A DNA stretch of 64,000 nucleotides, taken from assembly GCF_014204975.1 (NCBI RefSeq), contig NZ_JACHMM010000001.1, forward strand, positions 5,828,037 to 5,892,036. The letters run 5' to 3'. The notes under the pieces are model-generated. The model searched no databases. It was not told the DNA's origin and was given only the letters and a program-made list of their open reading frames with translations. Shown here in pieces: positions 24,176 through 32,464 of this stretch. Source of the stretch: Jiangella mangrovi (GTDB lineage Bacteria > Actinomycetota > Actinomycetes > Jiangellales > Jiangellaceae). Each line of letters starts with the position of its first letter. Within the stretch, counting starts at the first letter, position 1. Position numbers and translations under genes: made by a program.

Positions 24176-26084
24176 GGCCGCCTCCCTGCGCGCCCGGCAG
24201 TTCGCTGACGCCGTCGTACCGGAGCCGCAGCATCATGCCCTGGTCGGCGTGCGGCAGGTTGTGGCAGTGGTTCATCCAGACGCCCGGGTTGGCGGCCTCG
24301 AACGCCACCTCCCAGACCTCGCCGGGGCGGACGTCGAAGGTGTCGACCCAGAGCGGGCTGCCGGTCGTCGGCCGGCCGTCGCGCGCGAGCACGAGGACGC
24401 CGTGCCCGTGCAGGTGCCACGGGTGGGTCTCGAGGCCGCGGTTGACGACGGTGAACCGGACGAGGTCGCCGTCGGCCACCACCTGCTCGGGGATCGACGG
24501 ATGGCCGCGGCCGTTCACCGTCTGCGCGAACGCCGGCCGGCCGTCGACCATCGCCACGCCGCGGTCGAGCACCATGGTGAAGTGCCGGTCGTAGGCGGTG
24601 TCGAGGTCGAACGGCACGTCGCCGGGCTCGCCGTAGCCGAGCAGGTCGAGCTCGGGCCACTCCCCTGTCGCCACGTCGCCGTCGCCGCCGCCCACCCGCA
24701 GCCGCACCTCGCCGTCGACGGTGAGGGCGACCGGTCCCGCGGGCATGGTGAACACCAGGTCGTAGCGGCCGCCGGCGGGCAGGCGCAGAGCCCGCTCGGA
24801 CAGCTCGCCCGGTTCGTTGAGATCGCGCCCGTCGACCGCGGCCAGCCGGAACACCGTCCCGGCGAGAGCGAACCGGTGCGGCTCGGAGTCGGTGTTGAGC
24901 AGCCTCAGCCGGACGGTGGCGCCCTCGTCCGCCGCCTGCTCGAGCACGCCGTCGTCGTCGCCGATCGCCACGACGCCGTCGAACGTGTGCACCGGCAGCA
25001 CGAGGTCGACGGCGGCAGCCTCGGCCTCGCGCGGGGTGACGACGAGGGTGCCGTACAGGCCGCGGCGCACGCCGACGTGCGAGACCTGGTGCGTGTGGTA
25101 CCAGAACGTGCCCGCCTGGTCGGCGCGGAACCGGTAGCGGAACTCGTCCCCGGCCGCGACGACCGCCTGCGTGGTGCCGGGCGCGCCGTCCTCGCCGCAC
25201 GGGACGTCGTAGCCGTGCCAGTGCAGCGTGACGCCGTCGTCGATGTCCTCGTTGCGCAGCGTCACGTCGAGCAGGTCGCCCTGGACGGCGGTGAGCGGCG
25301 GCCCGGGCAGCGCCCCGTCGAACGTCCACGCGTCGATCTCCTGGCCCGACGCGAGCGCGACGGTCGCCGTGCGGGCCGTGACGGTGTAGGGGCGGACGGC
25401 GCCGCCCACAGCCGGCGTCGACGGCCCGCGGAGGCCGGTCACCGGCGTGCCACGGGTGGGCGGCTCGACGGCGGCGGCTCCCCCGCCCGCGTCGGCGGAC
25501 GGCGCGCGGACGAACAACAGGGCCAGGCCGTACACACCGGTGATCGAGACGGCGGCGGTGACCAGCTGGCGCCGCGTGACCTTCCCTCCCGGAGCTGCCT
25601 GCGCGGGCGTCGTCGCCCGCGGGGTGACGAGCTGCGCGGTCAGCAGCACGGCGCCGCCCACGCCGGCCACCGTGAGGAGGCCGGCGCTCCAGGTCAGCGG
25701 GTAGCCGCCCACGAACGTGACCACGAAGCCGGCCAGCGCGGCGTAGCCGACGGCGAGGAGCGAGACCACTCCCGCCGGCGGCAGCCCGCCCGCGTCCGCA
25801 CCGGGCCGGGCCACCAGCCGGGGCCCGGCAAGGACCGCGGCCGCCGCCGTCGCCACCACCAGGAGCGGCAGCCCGAGCAGCACCTTCTCCTGCACGAACC
25901 ACCAGCCACGATCGGCCAGCACCGCGACCAGCGCGAGCCGCCCGGCCACTGCCAGCGCCCCGGCCAGCGCCGCCACCAGCACGCGTGGTCGCGACGAGGC
26001 CGCCAGCACGCCCGCCGCCAGCCACAGCGCCGCCGTCAGGACCGCGACGACGTGGTCGAGGAGGACGAGCTGCCCGGTGCTCAC
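24165..26084 (-). CDS. Membrane-anchored multicopper oxidase
   Basis: A 639-residue protein in two parts. Residues 1 to about 200 hold five or six membrane segments. The rest is a multicopper oxidase outside the membrane with all four copper motifs: LHWHGYD, WYHTHQVSH, HPWHLHGHG and NHCHNLPHADQGM, so type 1, 2 and 3 sites are complete. A TRRQLV motif before the last membrane segment recalls a Tat signal. Family members oxidise Cu(I) or other metals, or phenols. A GHGH C-terminus may bind metal. It overlaps its upstream neighbour by 4 bp (GTGA) and its downstream neighbour by 11 bp. Confidence 0.9.
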   Translation of the reverse strand: MSTGQLVLLDHVVAVLTAALWLAAGVLAASSRPRVLVAALAGALAVAGRLALVAVLADRGWWFVQEKVLLGLPLLVVATAAAAVLAGPRLVARPGADAGGLPPAGVVSLLAVGYAALAGFVVTFVGGYPLTWSAGLLTVAGVGGAVLLTAQLVTPRATTPAQAAPGGKVTRRQLVTAAVSITGVYGLALLFVRAPSADAGGGAAAVEPPTRGTPVTGLRGPSTPAVGGAVRPYTVTARTATVALASGQEIDAWTFDGALPGPPLTAVQGDLLDVTLRNEDIDDGVTLHWHGYDVPCGEDGAPGTTQAVVAAGDEFRYRFRADQAGTFWYHTHQVSHVGVRRGLYGTLVVTPREAEAAAVDLVLPVHTFDGVVAIGDDDGVLEQAADEGATVRLRLLNTDSEPHRFALAGTVFRLAAVDGRDLNEPGELSERALRLPAGGRYDLVFTMPAGPVALTVDGEVRLRVGGGDGDVATGEWPELDLLGYGEPGDVPFDLDTAYDRHFTMVLDRGVAMVDGRPAFAQTVNGRGHPSIPEQVVADGDLVRFTVVNRGLETHPWHLHGHGVLVLARDGRPTTGSPLWVDTFDVRPGEVWEVAFEAANPGVWMNHCHNLPHADQGMMLRLRYDGVSELPGAQGGGHGH

Positions 26085-26506
26085 GCCGCGCTGACGGAGG
26101 GCCGCTCGGTCCGCGCCGCCTTACGAGCCTCCGCGAGGACGTTGCCGGCCAATCCGCCGATCGCCAGCCCGTTCAGCGCGTGCAGGCCGAACACCAGCCG
26201 CCCGGCCGTCGTCGACGTGTCGCCGGAGTCGTTCAGGGCGTCGGCCAGCACCCGGATCAGGCTCTGCAGCAGCACGAGGCCGGCGATCGCCGCCGTCATG
26301 CCGATCAGCCGGCCGCCCACCCGGGCGATCGCGGCCACGATCGTCGCTAGGACGGCGAGCAGCAGCAACACCATGCCCACGACGGCGTGCGGGCCGAACG
26401 CCTCGTCGCGGGGCCGCTCGTCGAACGCGCCGACCGCCGCCAAGTAGAACTGCACCACGACCGCGGCCAGCATGAGCACCGCGAAGCCGAGAAAGACCTT
26501 GCGCAT
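26081..26506 (-). CDS. Four-helix membrane protein (DUF6220-like)
   Basis: A 141-residue integral membrane protein with four predicted helices, the first being FLGFAVLMLAAVVVQFYLAAVG. It has HAVVGMVLLL and FGLHALNGLAIGGL, each with a histidine inside or next to a helix, as in small cytochrome-like or copper-handling membrane proteins. It opens a three-gene operon with the multicopper oxidase, with a 4-bp overlap. Its ribosome site GGAGGGAG is inside the arm of a stable hairpin, so translation may be conditional. Confidence 0.75.
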   Translation of the reverse strand: MRKVFLGFAVLMLAAVVVQFYLAAVGAFDERPRDEAFGPHAVVGMVLLLLAVLATIVAAIARVGGRLIGMTAAIAGLVLLQSLIRVLADALNDSGDTSTTAGRLVFGLHALNGLAIGGLAGNVLAEARKAARTERPSVSAA

Positions 26507-26510
26507 GTCG

Positions 26511-26550
26511 CGCTCCCTCCGGCCGGCACCGGCGCCGGCCTTCGGGAGCG
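26511..26550 (-). promoter_or_regulatory. Hairpin that covers the ribosome site of the copper oxidase operon
   Basis: In the minus-strand mRNA, CGCTCCC pairs with GGGAGCG and inner GGCCGG pairs with CCGGCC, a 13-bp GC-rich stem ending four bases before the start codon. The Shine-Dalgarno GGAGGGAG is within the 3' arm. This would block initiation unless opened by a ligand, protein, heat or upstream ribosome. Confidence 0.5.
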
Positions 26551-26600
26551 ATCATTCGCCCGTGCGGGGGTGCGAGTCGTCCGCTCGGGAACGGCCTCCG

Positions 26601-26618
26601 CTACGCAGATCTGCGTAG
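26601..26618. promoter_or_regulatory. Perfect 18-bp palindrome upstream of the copper oxidase operon
   Basis: CTACGCAGATCTGCGTAG is a complete palindrome about 95 bp upstream of the first start codon. The TACG-CGTA core resembles operators of NarL/LuxR-type response regulators or of TetR/GntR dimers. Regulator unknown. Confidence 0.55.
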
Positions 26619-26679
26619 GCCGGCCGGCGCCGCGTACTCCCCCGGGCGTACGCGGTCCAGGACGCGGTTCAGGACACCG

Positions 26680-27522
26680 TCAGGACGCCTCGAGCCGCGC
26701 CCGCTCGGCCTCGATGTCGAAGTCGGCGGGCGGCCACTCGAGCTTCATCGCCTCGAGGTGCTCGACGATCAGGTGCGTCACCGCGAGGTTCCGGTACCAC
26801 TTGCGGTCGGCCGGGACGACGAACCAGGGCGCGGCATCGGTGTTGCAGCGCTCGAGTGCGACCTCGTAGGCGGCCTGGAAGTCGGGCCAGAGCTTTCGGT
26901 CCTCGATGTCGCCGGGGTTGTATTTCCAGTACTTCGCGGGATTGTCCAACCGCTCCGCGAGCCGCGCCTTCTGCTCGTCCGCGGAAATGTGCAACATCAC
27001 TTTCAGGACGACGCAGCCGGCGTCGGTGAGTTCCCGCTCGAAGTCGTTGATCGCGTCATAGCGCGTTTCGATCACCGCGGGGCGAACGAGTTTGCGCACC
27101 CGCGCCGCCAGGACGTCCTCGTAATGGCTGCGGTCGAACACGCCCACGCTGCCGGGACCGGGCAGCGCCTGCCGGATGCGCCACAGGAACCCGCGCCGCC
27201 GCTCGTCGGCCGTCGGCGCCTTGAACGACCGGATGGCGACGCCCTGCGGGTCCATGAGGCCGACGGCCTTGCGCAGCGTGCCGCCCTTGCCCGAGGTGTC
27301 CATGCCCTGCAGCACCAGCAACAACCGCCGCTCGCCGCCGCTGCGGCCGTGGGCGAACAGTCGCTCCTGCAGGTCGGAGATGGCGGGCTCGAACTCGGCG
27401 AGCGCGGCCTCGCCGTCGGCCTTCTTGCCCTTGAAACCGGGCGTCGACCGGGGGTCGACGGCGGCGAGATCGACCGGACCGGAGGGAACCCGCAGCAGCG
27501 ACGACCACGACGGCTGACTCAT
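26680..27522 (-). CDS. ppk2: Polyphosphate kinase 2 family protein
   Basis: A 280-residue PPK2 enzyme that moves phosphate between polyphosphate and nucleotides. Walker A is GMDTSGKGG (73-81), Walker B is in VGVFDRSHYEDV, and the lid carries the Arg-rich DERRRGFLWRIRQALP. One-domain length points to the class that phosphorylates nucleoside mono- or diphosphates; which one is not resolved. Start ATG 27522 is followed by the normal N-terminus. It is divergent from the HelR gene with about 40 bp between. Confidence 0.92.
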   Translation of the reverse strand: MSQPSWSSLLRVPSGPVDLAAVDPRSTPGFKGKKADGEAALAEFEPAISDLQERLFAHGRSGGERRLLLVLQGMDTSGKGGTLRKAVGLMDPQGVAIRSFKAPTADERRRGFLWRIRQALPGPGSVGVFDRSHYEDVLAARVRKLVRPAVIETRYDAINDFERELTDAGCVVLKVMLHISADEQKARLAERLDNPAKYWKYNPGDIEDRKLWPDFQAAYEVALERCNTDAAPWFVVPADRKWYRNLAVTHLIVEHLEAMKLEWPPADFDIEAERARLEAS

Positions 27523-27560
27523 CGATTCAGCGTAACGGACGGGGTCGGGCCGGGGGCGAC

Positions 27561-27591
27561 TACAATTGACGATTCGGTCGGCAGGACCGAA
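27561..27591 (+). promoter_or_regulatory. Probable -10 element and inverted repeat at the HelR gene start
   Basis: TACAAT (27561-27566) is a near-perfect -10 and overlaps the first possible start codon of the gene. It is followed by TTCGGTC (27573-27579) and its complement GACCGAA (27585-27591), five bases apart. The repeat could be an operator or a 5'-leader hairpin. No rifamycin-associated element of the usual sequence is recognised. Confidence 0.45.
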
Positions 27592-29953
27592 ACGGCTTCG
27601 GAAAGGGAATCTCATCGACGCCGAGAACCGCAGGGCGGAAACGCCTCCACGCGTTCCGTCCGGTGATTCGCGCGACGGCGCGGAACACCTGAAGGCCGCG
27701 CCGGCCCAGACTCCGCCGGCCCGGGCCGCCCACGACGACGCCGTCGACGAGGAGCAGCCCTACATCACCCGGCTCTACGAGCGGCTCGACGAGCTGAAGT
27801 CACGGCTCACCGCCCGGCTGGCCACGCTCTACCGCGAGCACGGCGGCACCCACGCGTCGGTCTGGGACCGCGAGGCGTTCGTCGCCCGCGATGTCGAGCG
27901 GCTCGAGCGCCTCGGCTCCGTCGACCGCGGGCTCTGCTTCGGCCGGCTCGACTTCCACGACGCGCACACGAGCTACATCGGGCGCATGGGGCTGGCCGAC
28001 GACGACTACGAGCAGCTGCTGGTCGACTGGCGCGCCCCGGCCGCGGAGCCGTTCTACCGGGCCACCGCCGCCGACCCCGGCGACCTCGTCCGCCGCCGGC
28101 ACATCCAGACCCGCCTGCGCAAGGTGCTCGCCGTCGACGACGAGGTGTTCGACCTCGACGCCATGCCGGCCGGCGGCCAGGGCACGCTCCGCGGCGAGGC
28201 GGCGCTGCTCGCGGCGCTGACGGAGGCCCGCACCGGCCGCATGTCCGACATCGTGGCGACCATCCAGGCCGAGCAGGACCGCATCATCCGCTCGCCGCTG
28301 GGCGGCGTGCTGGTGGTCCAGGGGGGCCCGGGCACCGGCAAGACGGTCGCGGCGCTGCACCGCGCGGCGTACCTGCTGTACACCCACCGCGACCGCCTGG
28401 GCTCCAGCGGCGTGCTGGTGGTCGGCCCCAACCGGACGTTCCTGCACTACATCGACCAGGTGCTGCCGTCGCTGGGCGAGACCGGCGTCGTGCTGTCGAC
28501 GGTCGGTGAGCTGGTGCCGGGCGTCGAGGCCGCCGCCGACGACCCCGCCGACGTCGCGGTCGTCAAGGGCGACGCCCGCATGGCCGAGGTCGTCGCCGCC
28601 GCCGTCCGCGACCGGCAGCGGCTGCTGACCGGCGGCGCGGTGGAGCTGAAGGTCGACCGCGTCGAGCTGACGCTGGCCCCGCCGGCCGTCCGCGCCGCGC
28701 GCACCCGCGCCCGCCGCGCCCGCAAGCCGCACAACGTCGCCCGCCGCGTCTTCGTCCGCGAGCTGCTCAACCACCTGGCCGACGAGCAGGCCCGGGTGCT
28801 CGGCGAGTCGCTGGACGACGACGACCTCGCCGAGATCCGCGCCGACCTCGCCGGGGAGCCGAGCGTTGCCGCCGTCGTCGACGAGCTGTGGCCCGCGCTG
28901 ACGCCCGAGCGGCTGCTCGGCGAGCTGTTCGCGTCGCCGTCGCTGCTCGCGACGGCGGCCGGCGACCTGACGGCGGCCGAGCGCTCGCTGCTGGCCCGCG
29001 AGCCCGGCGCCGCCTGGTCCACCGCCGACGTGCCGCTGCTCGACGAGGCCGCCGAGCTGCTGGGCGAGATCGACGACCCCGACGAGGCCGCGCGGCTGGC
29101 CCGGCAGCGCGAGGAGGCCGAGATCCAGTACGCGCGCGACCTGCTCGACGAGCTGGCGCTCGAGATCCCCGTCGACCCCTCTCTGGTGGCCGAGCGGTAC
29201 CGCGGCGGCGAGGCGCGCCGATCCGTGGCCGAGCGGGCCGGGCTGGACCGGTCGTGGACGTTCGGGCACGTCATCGTCGACGAGGCGCAGGAGCTGTCGC
29301 CCATGGCGTGGCGCATGGTCATGCGGCGCGCGGCGGCCCGGTCCATGACGGTGGTCGGCGACATCGCGCAGACGGGGGCGGCCGCCGGTGCGCGCTCGTG
29401 GGCCGACGTACTCGAGCCGCACGTGCCGGGCCGCTGGCGCCAGGAGGCACTGACGGTCAACTACCGCACGCCGAGCGAGGTCATGGACCTGGCTGGGCGG
29501 GTGCTGGCGGCGATCGACCCGGCGCTGGAGGTGCCGACGTCGGTGCGCTCGACGGGCGAGGCGCCGCGGGTCGTGCCGGTGTGGTCGTCGCTGGACCTCG
29601 TGTCGCAGGTGGCGGCCGAGATCACGGCCGAGCTGCCGGCCCTGGGCGCGGGACGGCTGGCCGTGCTGGTGCCGGCGGGGCGCCTGGATGAGGTGTTCGG
29701 CGGGCTCGCCGACGCACTGCCGGTCGCCGTCTCGCGGGCGTCGACGACCGACGCCCTGGACGCCGCGGTGACGGTGCTGACGGTCGGCCAGGCGAAGGGC
29801 CTCGAGTTCGACACCGTCGTGGTCGTCGAGCCGGCCGAGCTGCTGGCCGAGTCGGTGCGCGGCGCGACCGACCTCTACGTCGCCGTCACCCGGCCGACGC
29901 AGCGGCTGGTCCTCGTCCACGCCGAGCCGCTGCCGCCCATGCTGACCTCCTGA
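27566..29953 (+). CDS. HelD/HelR-type RNA polymerase-associated ATPase
   Basis: A roughly 795-residue superfamily 1 helicase-like protein that releases stalled or rifamycin-bound RNA polymerase in related bacteria. After a variable N-terminus, the coiled-coil arm is seen in YITRLYERLDELKSRLTARL. Walker A is GGPGTGKTVAALHRA, motif II is HVIVDEAQELSPMAWRM, motif III GDIAQTGAAAGA, and C-terminal motifs TVNYRTPSE and TVGQAKGLEFD follow. The start is uncertain: the only ATG/GTG/TTG before codon 139 is the TTG at 27566, which overlaps a -10 sequence. An AAAGGG at 27602 would suit initiation near 27614 at a non-standard ATC codon. Confidence 0.88.
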   Translation: MTIRSAGPKRLRKGNLIDAENRRAETPPRVPSGDSRDGAEHLKAAPAQTPPARAAHDDAVDEEQPYITRLYERLDELKSRLTARLATLYREHGGTHASVWDREAFVARDVERLERLGSVDRGLCFGRLDFHDAHTSYIGRMGLADDDYEQLLVDWRAPAAEPFYRATAADPGDLVRRRHIQTRLRKVLAVDDEVFDLDAMPAGGQGTLRGEAALLAALTEARTGRMSDIVATIQAEQDRIIRSPLGGVLVVQGGPGTGKTVAALHRAAYLLYTHRDRLGSSGVLVVGPNRTFLHYIDQVLPSLGETGVVLSTVGELVPGVEAAADDPADVAVVKGDARMAEVVAAAVRDRQRLLTGGAVELKVDRVELTLAPPAVRAARTRARRARKPHNVARRVFVRELLNHLADEQARVLGESLDDDDLAEIRADLAGEPSVAAVVDELWPALTPERLLGELFASPSLLATAAGDLTAAERSLLAREPGAAWSTADVPLLDEAAELLGEIDDPDEAARLARQREEAEIQYARDLLDELALEIPVDPSLVAERYRGGEARRSVAERAGLDRSWTFGHVIVDEAQELSPMAWRMVMRRAAARSMTVVGDIAQTGAAAGARSWADVLEPHVPGRWRQEALTVNYRTPSEVMDLAGRVLAAIDPALEVPTSVRSTGEAPRVVPVWSSLDLVSQVAAEITAELPALGAGRLAVLVPAGRLDEVFGGLADALPVAVSRASTTDALDAAVTVLTVGQAKGLEFDTVVVVEPAELLAESVRGATDLYVAVTRPTQRLVLVHAEPLPPMLTS

Positions 29954-29968
29954 GTCCGACGGGCGCGT

Positions 29969-30018
29969 GATGGCGGGTGGTTCGGTGGTGCCATGGCGCC
30001 ACCGAACCACCCGCCATC
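29969..30018. terminator. Two-way terminator hairpin between HelR and DJ-1 genes
   Basis: Perfect 20-bp arms (GATGGCGGGTGGTTCGGTGG, 29969-29988, and 29999-30018) with a ten-base loop. It starts 16 bp after the HelR stop and ends 19 bp before the convergent DJ-1 stop. No other copy was seen. Confidence 0.8.
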
Positions 30019-30036
30019 CAGCCGACGGAGCCGCTG

Positions 30037-30597
30037 TCAGGCGGGGGCGACCTTGCGCAGCTGCTCCATGAACGCGCCGAACCACTGCGGATGGTCGGGC
30101 CAGGCCCGGCCGGTCACCAGGTTGCCGTCGACCACTCCGGCGCCGTCGACGAAGGTGCCGCCGGCGGTCTCGACGTCGACCGCGAGGGCCGGGTAGGCCG
30201 ACGACCGGCGACCGGACAGGGTCTGGGCGGCCGCCAGCAGCAGCGGGCCGTGGCACAGGGCGGCCGTCGGCGCGCCGCTGTCCATGAAGTGCTTGACGAT
30301 GCGCTGGGCGTCGGGGTCGTTGCGGATGTACTCGGGCGCGCGGCCACCGGGCACGACGACGGCGACGTAGGCAGACACGTCGACGTCGGCGAACGCGATG
30401 TCGGCGGGCCAGCTGTGGCCGGGCTTCTCGGTGTAGGTGTCGAACCCGTCGACGAAGTCGTGCACGACGAACTGCAGTTTCTTCACCGACGGCGCCGCGA
30501 CGTCGACCTCGTAGCCCTCCTCGAGCAGCCGCTGGTACGGGTAGAAGAATTCCAGATCCTCGGCCGCGTCACCGGTCAGGATGAGCACCTTGGGCAT
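30037..30597 (-). CDS. DJ-1/PfpI-family protein
   Basis: A 186-residue protein of the class I glutamine amidotransferase-like superfamily. The nucleophile elbow is AALCHGPLLLAAA with cysteine in the PfpI position and His next to it; the glutamate is in LTGDAAEDLEFFYPYQRL. Members are glyoxalases, chaperones or deglycases; here the exact activity is unknown. Start ATG with AGGAGG eight bases before. It precedes zapE on the minus strand's downstream side and may be separately transcribed. Confidence 0.88.
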   Translation of the reverse strand: MPKVLILTGDAAEDLEFFYPYQRLLEEGYEVDVAAPSVKKLQFVVHDFVDGFDTYTEKPGHSWPADIAFADVDVSAYVAVVVPGGRAPEYIRNDPDAQRIVKHFMDSGAPTAALCHGPLLLAAAQTLSGRRSSAYPALAVDVETAGGTFVDGAGVVDGNLVTGRAWPDHPQWFGAFMEQLRKVAPA

Positions 30598-30671
30598 GGG
30601 AAGGACCTCCTCGTCACGACGGACTCTCCACTCCGCAGTCTTCGCCGCAACGACGCGCCCGACCAGTGCTC

Positions 30672-31712
30672 TTATCGCGATTCGAGAGAGGCGGCGCCGT
30701 CCCTGCTCAAGGCCGTGAGCCGCGATACCGCCCGGACGTACTTCTTGCGGTAACCGCCGGCCAGCAGCTCCGGCGTGAACAGCCGGTCCAGCGGCACTCC
30801 CCCGGCGACGACGGGCACGTCGCGGTCGTACAGCCGGTCGGCCAGGACGACGAGGCGCAGGGCGGCCGACTGGTCGTCGACAGTGTGGACGTCGCGCAGG
30901 TGGACACGGCGGACCCCGTCGAGCAGCGGCCCGTAGCGCGACGGATGGACGGTGGCCAGGTGCGCGACCAGCGCGGCGAAATCGTCGAGGGTCACGCCGT
31001 CGCCCGCCGCGCTTTCCGTGACGACAGCATCCGGGATCGGCGACGGCGCCGACGGCAGCCCGCGGTGCCGGTAGTCGTCGCCGTCGACCCGCACGACGGT
31101 GAACCGGCCGGCCAGCCGCTGGATCTCGCGCAGGAAGTCCGCCGCCGCGAACCGGCCCTCGCCGAGCTGGCCGGGCAGCGTGTTGCTGGTCGCCGCCAGC
31201 CGCACGCCCTGCTCGGACAGCCGGCTGAGCAGCGTCGACACGAGCACGGTGTCGCCGGGGTCGTCGAGCTCGAACTCGTCGATGCACACCAGCCGGTGCC
31301 CGGACAGCGCCGTCACCGCGGCGCCGAACCCGAGCGCGCCGGCCAGGTTGGTCAGCTCGACGAACGTGCAGAACAGCTTGCGCTCCGGCGGCACCGGCGC
31401 GGCGTGCCAGAGCGACGCCAGCAGGTGCGTCTTGCCGACGCCGAACCCGCCGTCGAGATAGATCCCGCTGCCGGCGGCCGGCTCGGGCGCCCGCGAACGG
31501 AACCACCCGCGGCGCCGCATGCTGACCCCGTCGTCGATCCCCGCGGCGAACGAACGAGCGGCGGTGACGGCGGCAGCCTGGCTGGGGACGGCGGGATCGG
31601 CGCGGTAGCCGTCGAAGCTCACGTCGCGGAACCGCGGTGGCGGGACCATGTCGGCGACGAGCCGCGACGCCGGGACCTCCGGACGGCGGTCGGTGAGGCG
31701 GTCCGGCGGCAT
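30672..31712 (-). CDS. zapE: Cell division protein ZapE (AFG1-like ATPase)
   Basis: A 346-residue P-loop ATPase that associates with the division ring in E. coli. Walker A is GIYLDGGFGVGKTHLLASLWH, Walker B LVCIDEFELDDPGD, followed by sensor motif LAATSNTLPGQLGEGRF and the C-terminal RDVPVVAGGVPLDRLFTPELLAGGYRKKY. Start ATG 31712 lies 24 bp from the divergent RibD-like gene, so both share a very short promoter region. Confidence 0.92.
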   Translation of the reverse strand: MPPDRLTDRRPEVPASRLVADMVPPPRFRDVSFDGYRADPAVPSQAAAVTAARSFAAGIDDGVSMRRRGWFRSRAPEPAAGSGIYLDGGFGVGKTHLLASLWHAAPVPPERKLFCTFVELTNLAGALGFGAAVTALSGHRLVCIDEFELDDPGDTVLVSTLLSRLSEQGVRLAATSNTLPGQLGEGRFAAADFLREIQRLAGRFTVVRVDGDDYRHRGLPSAPSPIPDAVVTESAAGDGVTLDDFAALVAHLATVHPSRYGPLLDGVRRVHLRDVHTVDDQSAALRLVVLADRLYDRDVPVVAGGVPLDRLFTPELLAGGYRKKYVRAVSRLTALSRDGAASLESR

Positions 31713-31736
31713 GCCGACAATCGTAGGGTTCTCCTC

Positions 31737-32432
31737 GTGCAGCAGCTCTATCCGCCCACGACCGCCCCGGCGTCGGCCGACCTCGCGGCCGCCTACGCCT
31801 ACCCGCCGCTCGACGACGGCGCCACCTGGCTGCGCGCCAACATGGTGACCAGCATCGACGGTGCCGTGCAGGGTCCGGACGGCCGGTCGGCGACGGTGTC
31901 CAGCCCGCCCGACCGCGTGGTGCTGTCGCTGCTGCGCCGCCTGGCCGACGTCATCGTGGCCGGCGCCGGCACCGTCCGGGCGGAGCACTACGGCCCCGTC
32001 GACCGGCCCATCGCCGTCGTCAGCCGGTCCCTCGCCCTCGATCCGGCGGACCGGTTGTTCACCGCGGCGACGCACCGGACCATCGTGCTGACCTGCGCCG
32101 CGGCGCCCGCCGACCGGCTGGCCGCGCTGAGCGCCGTCGCCGACGTCGTCGTCGCCGGTGAGCACGACCTGGACGTCCCGGCCGCCGTGCGGGCGCTGGC
32201 CGAGCGCGGCCTGACCCGGATCCTCTGCGAGGGCGGACCGCACCTGCTGGCGGCGCTCGTCGCGGCCGGCGCGCTGGACGAGCTCTGCTACACGATGACG
32301 CCGTCGATGGTGGGCGGCGTGTCGGAGCGCATGCTGGCGACGCCGTCGAACCTGGTCAGCGACTGGTCGATCGGGCATGTCCTCGAGGACCAGGGCACGC
32401 TGCTGATGCGCTGGGTGGCGCGCCGGACCTGA
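31737..32432 (+). CDS. Pyrimidine-reductase family protein (RibD C-terminal/DHFR-like)
   Basis: A 231-residue NADPH-dependent reductase like the C-terminal domain of RibD. Recognisable parts are LRANMVTSIDGAVQGPDGRS, the ADVIVAGAGTVRAEHY segment and ILCEGGPHLLAALVAAGALDELCYT. The deaminase domain of RibD is absent, so it is a stand-alone reductase; whether it works on riboflavin precursors is not known. GTG start, CTC-rich leader. It runs into the DNA-ligase gene after 32 bp. Confidence 0.87.
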   Translation: MQQLYPPTTAPASADLAAAYAYPPLDDGATWLRANMVTSIDGAVQGPDGRSATVSSPPDRVVLSLLRRLADVIVAGAGTVRAEHYGPVDRPIAVVSRSLALDPADRLFTAATHRTIVLTCAAAPADRLAALSAVADVVVAGEHDLDVPAAVRALAERGLTRILCEGGPHLLAALVAAGALDELCYTMTPSMVGGVSERMLATPSNLVSDWSIGHVLEDQGTLLMRWVARRT

Positions 32433-32464
32433 CCGTTGTCAGCGGCGTGGTACAGACTGGTCGC

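Noticed and set aside
27541-27620. Rifamycin-associated element upstream of HelR
   Set aside because: I looked for the known 19-bp GC-rich element and did not find it; only the -10-like sequence and a different dyad are present.
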